Positions 11,318-19,697 of a stretch of 64,000 nt of DNA are shown piece by piece. The position numbers and the translations under genes are program-made. This DNA comes from Sympetrum striolatum (Eukaryota; Arthropoda; Insecta; Odonata; Libellulidae). The stretch's first letter is position 1. Each line of letters opens with the position of its first letter. The stretch spans positions 72,888,113 through 72,952,112 of the forward strand of contig OX388352.1 in assembly GCA_947579665.1 (NCBI GenBank). The letters run 5' to 3'. The notes below the pieces were generated by a model. That model saw only the letters and a list, made by a program, of their open reading frames with translations. It did no database searches and was not told where the DNA came from.

Positions 11318-11430
11318 GGAGTTAATTCTATCTATTCTGGGTGATGATTCTTCCCGTTGTCTCGGATGCAATATCAAACGTGCGTTCAGCGAAGGGTTAT
11401 CAAATGAATTCTTCCGGATTCCCTATGCAG
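11318..11430 (+). CDS. 113-nt exon, inverted copy
   Basis: Plus-strand exon between a pyrimidine-rich acceptor (CATGTTTTGAG) and donor GTAAGT. Fully open: ELILSILGDDSSRCLGC, then NIKRAFSEGLSNEFFRIP and YAG. Almost identical over its 3' 90 nt to the minus-strand island at 1009-1119 while the flanking introns differ far more. Two cysteines in CLGC and an acidic-serine run are kept in all three copies. No family recognised. The rest of the plus-strand gene is not resolved. Confidence 0.45.
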
Positions 11431-11749
11431 GTAAGTCCTTATAAAATTATATTTCAACCTTATAGTACGCCATTATTTAGTTAAAACGTTTCTGCATGAT
11501 CTTTAATAACATGAGCGGAACATCTCTTGTATTTTTAACAACGCAGTACGTTTCCAATTCCTCACGTGATTGAGTTATAATCTTAATCTTGATTTCGCTT
11601 GTATCTTATTCTTGCATAGAGTTAACTAGAGAACTCAAGATCCCTGACTTATGTGGAGTCACTTTTATATTTATTTCTCATCAAAGTTACCGATAGCTGA
11701 TTCACATATCATATTATATTATATTATATTCACACACGTAATATTACTA

Positions 11750-11928
11750 TTAATGAATAAATAGACGACAAAGATTACTACCGTGGATGACTCCGTATTT
11801 TTTAGCAAAACTTAATTAGGTTTTTCAAACGCGAAAACAACGTAGCTGTGGTATAAGCGGATGCTATTAGGGCAATGTGTTTTCCCTTTCATTCCTTCCG
11901 TTTTGACTCTAGTTTCACCTTTCAATTT
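11750..11928 (+). other. Start of a further microexon-family copy
   Basis: Resembles minus-strand 2590-2460 (GGATGACTCCGTATT, TTTTTCAAACGCG, GCTATTAG). The copy is interrupted here by the inserted repeats at 11929-15200 and resumes near 15270. Confidence 0.4.
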
Positions 11929-12059
11929 TTACTTTCTCCATATACGAAGTATAGAGAAAGTATTGTTTTCATGAAAAAATTCGACTTCGAGATTTCAACG
12001 GAAATACACGTTTTGGGGTCCGTAGAACACGTTTTGACCATTTTCGGAATGATGTATGT

Positions 12060-12105
<46 letters not shown>

Positions 12106-12790
12106 TAGTGGGCGCTCTAACGTGAAAACCTTAAGTTGTATCAATACCAAACTTCATATATAGTACTGTGGTGTGTGCTGTCAGAGTTGATTAGTTTTTG
12201 GAGTAAATCGGTCAACCGGAAGTCGAGCTTTATTCATTAAAGCTCATTTCCGGTTTTCAAAATATCTCCATTAATATGATATATACGTATATTGTAATAC
12301 TTATACAAGTTTTAGATTATGTTATTTACTATAACTTTTGTATTTAACATATTTTTGTATCACCGGTTCATTAGGAGTTATTCGTGAAATACTGATAAAC
12401 CGGAAGAAGATGATTATGTACTTTGTGGGCGCTCTAACATAAAAACTATTTGTCGGATCAACACCAAATTTCATATATATTACTTTTAATACAGTCGTTA
12501 GAGTTGATTAGTTTTTGGAGTAAATCGGTCAACAGGAAGTCGAGCTTCATTCTTCAAAGCTCATTTCCGGTTTTCATAATATCTCCATAAATATGATATT
12601 TAGGTATATACTGTTATTTATAAAAGTTTTAGAAAATATAATTTACTATAACTTTTGGTTGAAACATATTTTTGTATCACTGATTGTGTAGGAGTTATTC
12701 ATGAAATACTGATAAACCGGAAGTTGCTGATTATGTACTTTGTGGGCGCTCTGGGCTCTATGGGCGGAAGACCAATTTCATCGTTTTTCA
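11929..12790 (+). repeat. Hairpin-headed interspersed repeat with 317-bp tandem units (copy 1)
   Basis: Begins with a stem of nine base pairs, TACTTTCTC at 11930-11938 pairing with GAGAAAGTA at 11954-11962. Then come ATTCGACTTCGAGATTTC, a GT run, and tandem units starting GTGGGCGCTCT at 12108, 12425 and 12742, exactly 317 bp apart. A second copy starts at 63655. No coding capacity seen. Confidence 0.8.
12064..12104 (+). repeat. (GT)n microsatellite
   Basis: About 20 GT dinucleotides inside the hairpin-headed repeat. The second copy of the repeat (63782-63803) has a much shorter run, so the tract has changed length since the copies separated. Confidence 0.95.
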
Positions 12791-12864
12791 TCGATCATGT
12801 TCCGTAAAACATTATTTATAATGTTTTTGGCGTCAAAGATAATATATATATATATATCTATTAT

Positions 12865-13993
12865 ATATAGATGCTTCTCCGGATTCATTCATATATATAC
12901 CTATATAGATAGATAGGATACAAATTCACAGCCTAAACTACAAGCGTCATTGATCTGAAATTTTTATGACATATTGGCCATAACGTGAAACTCCCAGGAA
13001 AAAAGCGACTTTGATCCTCAGTGTCATGGGTTCGATTCTAGAAGCCCCCAAAGTCCCGATTTTTCCCGTTTAAATGCATTGCTTTGATTTTCCGGAATTT
13101 TTAAAAAATACTTCCCGTATAGGTAGAGACTCGAAACTCAAGGAGCCTTTATATATTGTCATGATCTATCGAAAGAAGAAATGAGTTTTACGGAAAATAT
13201 CCTGGGTTCGATGCTAGGTCGAGGCAAAAATCGGCCGTTTAAAATGTATTGTGGCGATTTTTAAGATTTTTTTTGGACCCCTTCCCGATGGCATGGAAAC
13301 TTGAAATTCGGAATGGAGTTGGAGATTATAAATATATTTCATAATCAAATTTAACATATTCGCTGATGGTCCTTGGTTCGATCCCAGGGCGCCATTTACA
13401 TTTCTCAATGCATTTCTTATGGAGATAACGGAAACAAATTTTAGGTACTTCCCGGCATGCTATCGACTTAAAACTTAGCGTGATAGAAGAACCAGTCTTA
13501 GCAAATCAAACTATGCATTCATAGCTATCAATGTGTCCTGGGTTTGACACCAGGTGTCTCTGCAATCAGAAGTTGATCCGATTTTTAGGAATTATTTTGA
13601 AACCTTTCCCAATAATATAGAAACTTGAAATTTGGCATATGGATTGAGATCATTAATAAATTTCAGAAACATTTTTTAAATTTCCAAGATCGTCCTTGGT
13701 TCGAGTCCCGAGAGCCATTTACATTCGTGAACATTAGAGCGTCTTTTGAGGCAGTTGCAGGCAATATTTCTGCTTGAATTTTCACACGTATTTAGAGAAG
13801 ATGATCTTCTAATGTGCTGCATAGTAATTTCACCAAAAAGACCCGGGTTCGATGCCAGACTATTAAATTGAAGCGAATTTTAAGTATATTTTGAATCCTT
13901 TTTTTCCTTTCCGGGACCGTCCCGATATAATGCCGTTATGAAATTAGTGTTGTCGATCTGCTTGCAGTATGCAAGCTACATTTTACTCGTTAT
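12865..13993 (+). repeat. B-box array element, copy 1
   Basis: A 1.13-kb unit starting TATATATAGATGCTTCTCCG and ending ATTTTACTCGT beside TA-rich sequence. It holds six degenerate sub-units, each with a GGTTCGA-type motif like a Pol III B box or tRNA T-arm (TTCGA cores at 13031, 13207, 13377, 13543, 13700, 13848). Near the 3' end a perfect hairpin, GCTTGC-AGTAT-GCAAGC, sits at 13960-13976, 13-14 bases before the terminus. Internal repeats, a terminal hairpin and a TA-rich target resemble non-autonomous Helitron-type elements, but the canonical CTRR end is absent, so the class is open. Confidence 0.65.
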
Positions 13994-15125
13994 ATATAGA
14001 TGCTTCTCCGGATTCATTCATGTATATACCTATATAGATAGATAGATAGGATACTAATTCACAGCCTAAACCACAAGCGTGATTGACTTGAAATTTTTAC
14101 GACGTTTTGGCCATAACGTGTAACCGCCAGAAAAAATGTGATTTTGAACCTCGGTGCCATGGGTTCGATTCCAGAAGGCCCCAAAGTCGCGATTTTCCCC
14201 ATAAGAATACATGGTGGGGATTTTCCAAAATTTTTTTGAGGCCCTTTCCGGAGAAGGAAAGAATTGAAATTCGAGGGACCGCTAGAAGCCGTGCATATCC
14301 AACGAAAATCAAAAAGACATCTTCGAATTTTGTCCATGGTTCGATGCTAGGTCGGTGCAAAAATCGGCCGTTTAAAATGCATTGCGGCGATTTTTAAGAT
14401 TTTTTTTGGATCCTTTCCCAATAACATGGATACTTGAAACTCGGCACGTCGATAGATATCATGAATATATATCATAATCAAATTTTAGATGTTCGCTGAT
14501 GGTCCTTGGTTCGATCCCAGAGGGCCATTTGCACTTCTCAATGCATTTCTTACGGAGATAACGGAAACAAAATTAAGGTACTTCCCGGCATGCTATCTAC
14601 ATCAAACTTTGCATGATAGAAAAGCCAGTCCTTACAAATCAAACTTTGCATTCACAGCTTACAGTATTTCCTGGCTTCGACACCAGGTGTCTCTGCATTC
14701 AGAAATTGATCCGATTTTCAGGAATTATTTTCAAACCTTTCCCAACAATATAGAAACTTGAAATTTAGCATATAGATAGAGATCATAAATAACTTTTAGA
14801 AACATGTTTTAGATTTCCAAGATCGTCCTTGGTTCGAATCCAGAGAGCCATTTACATTCGTGAAAATTAAAACGTCTTTTGAGGCAGTTGTAGCTAAATA
14901 TTTCTGCTTAAATTTTCACACATAGTTAGAATCGGTGATCTTCTATTGTGCTGCATAGTAAGTTCACCAGAGAGACCCGGGTTCATTGCCAGACGATGAA
15001 ATTTTAGCGAATTTGAAGAAATATTTCAATCCTTTTTTTTTTCTATTAAGGACCGACCCGATATGATGCCGATATAAAATTAGTGTTGTCGATCTGCTTG
15101 CAGTATGCAAGCTACATTTTACTCG
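13994..15125 (+). repeat. B-box array element, copy 2 (tandem)
   Basis: Direct tandem copy of the preceding unit, offset 1129 bp. The TTCGA-type cores fall at 14164, 14340, 14510, 14676, 14833 and 14982, repeating the intervals 176, 170, 166, 157 and 148-149 of copy 1. The hairpin recurs perfectly at 15096-15112. Confidence 0.7.

Positions 15126-15156
<31 letters not shown>
15124..15156. repeat. (TA)n microsatellite
   Basis: Simple TA run directly at the 3' end of the B-box array element, as expected if the element targets or carries TA repeats. Confidence 0.9.
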
Positions 15157-15158
<2 letters not shown>

Positions 15159-15269
15159 CACTCATTTTCCAAGTTTAGATGGAATATAGAGTTCGAAATT
15201 ACTGCGGTAGATAATTATTTACATCTTATATATATGGAGAAAGTCATGTGCTGGCCACATCAGATTTTT

Positions 15270-16620
15270 TCCTTATCAATTTAGATTAGCTTACTTTCAT
15301 TTTCTTCTAATTTGTTATCATTACTCAAGCATGTGAAGCACAGGAATATGGAGTCGAGGCTTCCTCTAATTGAGATTACTTCTACTTACGATTTTTAAAC
15401 TGTGATAGTCATTTGTTCGGTGCCATTTTAACCTTTAGGTCTTCTCACAAGTTCTTCATAAATAATCTCTGACACTGAAAACATCTTTACTTGAATTTGT
15501 TTTATGTATTGTTCCAAAAGAGGGCTCCCGGATAGTCATGTAGACAGCGCGTTCGCCTTTGGTGAAAGCGGTCCCGGGTTCGATTCCCTGTGGGAGCCAA
15601 TGTGCGAAATGACCTCAGCTGTCGAAGCACTTTTAACAGTACTACTACTACTGTTCCAAGAGTCTGTAGTGAAGCAATGGCGTGAGGTTAGGCTTGAGTA
15701 ACTCCTCTTCATAGCTAACGTAATTACTGTTTTATAAATTTTTAGATATTGATGAACTCATATAAAAAAGCGAGTTGCATATCTATCCTTTTTTCTCATC
15801 AATCTCACTGCCTACTGTTCGTTTATGATGGATAGATACTTAAAGTAATTTTTCACTATTTGGCATTGTACGATACGCTGCCGGTTAAGAACAATTTAAA
15901 AACATAAGCATATGCATGAATGAAGACAATGAAGGTTTTGTAGATGATTATTATTGTTTAAATTGTGGATGCTTTAGCTTCAATGACTTCAATTGAAAAC
16001 AAACATTAGTAATCTGTATTCGGATTTATCCGGTTTGGTAACTTCCGCAAGAATCTCTAATTTTATGATTTTTTTGTGTTTTTTCTTTGATTTCAGAGTA
16101 AACTTTAAAGGATATTCAACTGTTCCATATTTTATGAAGCACCCCTGGGAATTTTAACGTAAAAATCATTAATAATTTCCAATAATGGCATTTACTTATT
16201 AGTCTTCATGCATTATTTAATTCATCAATCACTCATCAGACAGATTAAGATGGATAAAGTTCCTACAGTTCACGCCGTTTTGAACTCCTTGGCATTTTGT
16301 ATTTGCGGCTTTAAACTATTTACAACTTAAGCAAGTTAATTCACAGAAATAATGAAGGAGATTTAAGACGTTAATATTGTTTTTAATGTGGCTTCCCCAG
16401 CTTCATGCACTGCAGTGTAGGACATCCGAAATTATGATAACCATTCATCATAAGACTTCCCAAGGTTTCGGAATTTTTTAAATTGTAAAATTTCCCTCTT
16501 AGATTCTTTCGTTGCTTAAGTGAAGAAAAATTACTTATATTTTTAATCGCATGGTTTGATTTAAAATTTGTGGGGTACTCGACGGACAAAATGAAGCCAT
16601 ACTTCGTTTTCATGATAAAT
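15270..16620 (+). pseudogene. Degenerate third copy of the microexon-family region
   Basis: Plus-strand sequence aligned by eye with 9910-10550: TTAGCTTACTTTCA, AATATGGAGTCGAG, GAGTCTGTAGTGAAGC, GATATTGATGAACTCATA, GCTTCAATGACTTCAA. One island, TCTGTAGTGAAG then CAATGGCGTGAG before GTTAGG, has clean splice signals and reads SVVKQWRE. The IDELIEQ counterpart has become IDELI followed by a stop. A partial repeat of the last segment follows at about 16190-16450. The copy is interrupted by the SINE at 15521-15651. Confidence 0.4.
15521..15651 (+). mobile_element. tRNA-derived SINE with target duplication
   Basis: 131 bp flanked by 11-bp direct repeats TGTTCCAAAAG (15510-15520) and TGTTCCAAGAG (15652-15662). 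The head is tRNA-like: a seven-pair acceptor stem (GCTCCCG with TGGGAGC), a T-arm region CCCGGGTTCGATTCCC containing a good B box, and an anticodon-arm region with CCTTTGG. The anticodon stem does not pair well, so it is not a working tRNA; it is closest to a Pro or Gln type head. A short body (TGTCGAAGCAC) and an ACT-repeat tail follow. A second copy lies at 51585-51693, minus. Confidence 0.75.
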
Positions 16621-17654
16621 AATAAAAATCAATTTATTATAAGAATCGCGCAATACGAAAATCTTCGTCGGTTACATTTTCATGTATCCAATATCATTAA
16701 AGTTCTCCGCAAATACCTATACTTTTAATTTGTTCCGGTAAAACACGCTTATTTATATTCAATTAGATTTTATATAAAGTCATCCAAAATGTGGTATAAC
16801 ATAAGTACCTTTACAAGAATATTTAGTAAAGAAGATTTATAAAATCGAACGTAATAGTAGATATATAATAGCGAAAGAGGATAATTTCTCTAATTTCAGA
16901 CGCACCCAGATTTTGCTTTTTGAGTATATTCGATAAATAATATTCGGTTATAACAAAGATGCGATTCGCTGTAGTTATTTGCGTGGACTCTGATTTTACC
17001 ATTTTCGGATTACGTTACCAGAGTTAACGTGAATGTGTTTTCATCGATTACCTTTTGTTTTTGGTGAATAATATACATGTTATTTTGCCTCGAGGAACGG
17101 CGTTGGAGGACTTCTTCAGGAGACTGCGTTCAGAGATCCGACAAGTGATGGCGTCGACTGACTGTATCGGGATGAATTTTAACCGGGGAAGAACAAAATC
17201 AGAACACTTTCTTGAGGAATAAAATACGTGACTTATGAAGTGAAGTGAAAGTGAACCGTGAAGTTAACTTATTAACTTAACTATTTATTGAATCTCGTTT
17301 TGAACAATTCAGTGGATTTATTTTTACTTATATCATTTAAACCATTATTAAGTTTATTCTTCAATGGACTCATGGTGATGCACGTAAAAAAAACATTTAT
17401 TGTTATATTTCATCCATCTATTCAGTGTTTATTCTATTTTCAATGATGTTACTCCTATATTTATCAACGCACATTATTATTAATTATACATTTTTCCTAT
17501 CTCCCCAATCTTTCTGATTCGTAACGAATTATGAATCTATATTCTATATATGTATATTTAATCTCTATTATGTATTTCTAACTGTAATGCAAGGGGATTA
17601 TTTGTGTATGTAATTATTTATGTATGTAATTATCAATGTATTAATTTTGTATTT
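16620..17654. other. Intergenic stretch, nothing recognised
   Basis: AT-rich with no convincing reading frame. A locally GC-richer part (17090-17230) has no recognised motif. Confidence 0.4.
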
Positions 17655-17733
17655 TGCTGAAAAGAGCAAACCCGGGTAGAGAGGAAGGGCTATAAGCCTC
17701 ATCTACTCCAGGCAATATAAATAAAAGTAAAGT
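17655..17733 (+). other. Possible retroelement 3' tail
   Basis: GGGTAGAGAGGAAGGGCTAT, then AAGCCTCATCTACTCCAGGC followed by AATATAAATAAAAGTAAAG, resembles the conserved 3' ends of arthropod LINEs. No coding part is attached. Confidence 0.25.
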
Positions 17734-18119
17734 CGGGCGAACTCGTGGGGAGATGAGTTTGAGTGGTTGGCTATGGGGAAAGCGTCGAGGTAAGCTTGAA
17801 GGGAAGGCCAACGGGGAGGTCCTCGGGGGAAAGCGTCTGATGAGGACGTCGGGGTGAGGTCGTAAATGGAGGGAGTCTGGAGTTAGGGTGCAAGGGTAGG
17901 GGGTCGGAGGAGGTGATCGGTAAGGAGGGCTTAGGTAGAGTTGGCTTCGAGATCGGAGGGTGGGCCACTGGGGGTAGGTTGTCCGGGAATTTCGTAGGGA
18001 GGTGGCTTTGAGGGGTGGATATCGGGGGAGGTCTCAAGAGGGAATCAACGGAGGCAGTCGGGGGAGCTCGTAGGGACAAGGACGGAAGGAAGTGCGTCCG
18101 ACGCGGGTGTTCGGGAGGG
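17734..18119 (+). other. G-rich stretch before the minisatellite
   Basis: Purine- and G-rich plus strand in strong contrast with its AT-rich surroundings, including G runs at 17885-17911 that could form a quadruplex. A minus-strand frame (17771-18400) is open through it but is proline-rich compositional translation, not a recognised protein. Confidence 0.5.
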
Positions 18120-19345
18120 AGTCGGAGTAGATTGTCGCGGGATGGCGCGCCGAACATCGCAGGACGGCGTCTCGGGGCATCGTGGGACTGCGTGGCGGGA
18201 CATCGCGGGACGATGTCACAGAACATAGCGGTACGACGTCGTCGGACATCGCGGGACTGCGTGGCGGGACATCGCGGGACGATGTCATCGAACATCGCGG
18301 GATGGCGTCTCGGGACAAGGTCGCGGGACATCGCGGGACGGAAACAGGGGATAACGCGGGACGATGTCGCAGGAGATAGCGGTACGGCGTCGTCGGACAT
18401 CGCGGGACGATGACGCCGGACATCGCGGGACGGCGCCGCGGGACGACGTCAGGGACGTCGCGGGACGGCTACGCGGGATAAGGCGGGACGATGTCTCAGG
18501 ACATAGCGGTACGGCGTCATCGGACATCGCGGGACATCGCGGGACGGCGTCGCGGGACATCGCGGGACGATGTAGCCGAACATCGCGGAATGGCGTCGCC
18601 GGAAATCGAGGGACTGCTTGGCGGGACATCGCGGGACGACGACGCCGGACATCGCAGGACAATGTCGCTGAACATCGCGGGATATCGTGGGACGGCGTCG
18701 CGGGACATCGCGGGACAACGTCGCAGACCATAGCGGGACGGCTACGCTGGACATCGCGGGATGGCGTCGCGGGACAAGGTCGCGGGACATCGCGGGACGG
18801 TGACAAGGGATAACGCGGGACGATGTCGCAGGACATAGCGGAACGGCGTCGTCGGACATCGTTGGACTGCGTGGCGGGGCATCGCGGGACGGCGTCGCGG
18901 GACATCGCTCGATGGCGCCGCGGGACGGCGACGACGGACATCGCAGGATGGCGTCGCGGAACAACGTCGCGGGATATCGCGGGACGGCGACGCGGGATAA
19001 CGCGGGACGATGTCGCAGGACATAGTGGTACGGCGTCGTCGGACATCGCGGGACATCGCTCGACGACGCCGCGGGACATCATGGGACGACGTCGCGGACA
19101 TCGCGGGACGGCGTAGCGGGACATCGCGGGACGACGTCGCGGACATCGCGGGACGGCGACGACGGACATCGCGGGACTATGTCGCCGAAAATCGCTCGAC
19201 GGCGCCGTGGGACGTCGCGGGACATCGCGCGACGATGTCGCCAAACATCGCGGGATGGCGTCGCCGGACATCGAGGTACTGCTTGGCGGGACATCGCGGG
19301 ACGGCGACGCAGGACATCGCGGGACGGCATCGCGGTATATCGTAA
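18120..19345 (+). repeat. GC-rich minisatellite, unit about 23 bp
   Basis: More than 50 imperfect copies built on GACATCGCGGGACGACGTCG, about 23 bp each, rich in CGCGGGAC. Longer composite patterns recur: ACATAGCGGTACGGCGTCG-type units near 18223, 18370, 18498, 18830 and 19016. Because the unit lacks stop codons in most frames, long overlapping frames appear on both strands; I treat all of them as by-products. Confidence 0.9.
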
Positions 19346-19523
19346 TTGACAACTTGCCGTAAAATAAGGATCGCCATTTTTTGTATAAATTCTGAAATTT
19401 TCTGCGGAAAAAGGTTTCCCCACCAATGAACACACCTTCCCCCATACCTCACCTCTTATCTCCCTTTCCAAAAAGATATTCCCATAACCTCTCCTTCCAT
19501 TTCCCTCCAACCCACTCAGTGCA

Positions 19524-19697
19524 GGTCATTCAAGTCTACGCACCAACAGCGGCAAGCAGCGAAGAGGAAATTGAAAATTTCTACCAAACACTCGGCACTG
19601 AACATGAAAAGGAGGCCCATTACTACAGTCATTCTGGGAGATTATGCTCATGTAGGTCAGCGGGAAACTGATGACACTGTCGCAGGACAATACGGAA
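19524..19697 (+). pseudogene. RTE-like LINE endonuclease remnant, 5' piece
   Basis: Reads VIQVYAPTAASSEEEIENFY, then in another frame TVILGDYAHVGQRE and VAGQYGI. These match the order of the endonuclease domain of RTE/BovB-like LINEs (VYAPT, then GDFNA-type, then GxYG). Frameshifted. The rest of the domain resumes at 21961 after an inserted second LINE. Confidence 0.65.

Noticed and set aside
14059..14397. Overlapping frames on both strands in the B-box array.
   Set aside because: They are frames within a non-coding repeat that also occurs many times elsewhere with stops.
15521..15598. Functional tRNA gene.
   Set aside because: The acceptor stem pairs and the T-arm has only one mismatch, but the anticodon stem does not, and target duplications plus a tail mark it as a SINE.
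15504..15701. 65-codon frame over the SINE.
   Set aside because: It is a translation of tRNA-like sequence, the ACT tail and flanking DNA.
18120..19345. Repeat array considered as CRISPR-like.
   Set aside because: Units are directly contiguous and degenerate with no unique spacers, in a eukaryotic context.
17771..19510. Many long overlapping frames on both strands in the GC-rich region (up to 386 codons).
   Set aside because: They are translations of the 23-bp minisatellite, which lacks stop codons in most frames; Arg/Ser/Pro/Asp-rich repeats on both strands are a by-product of the unit.
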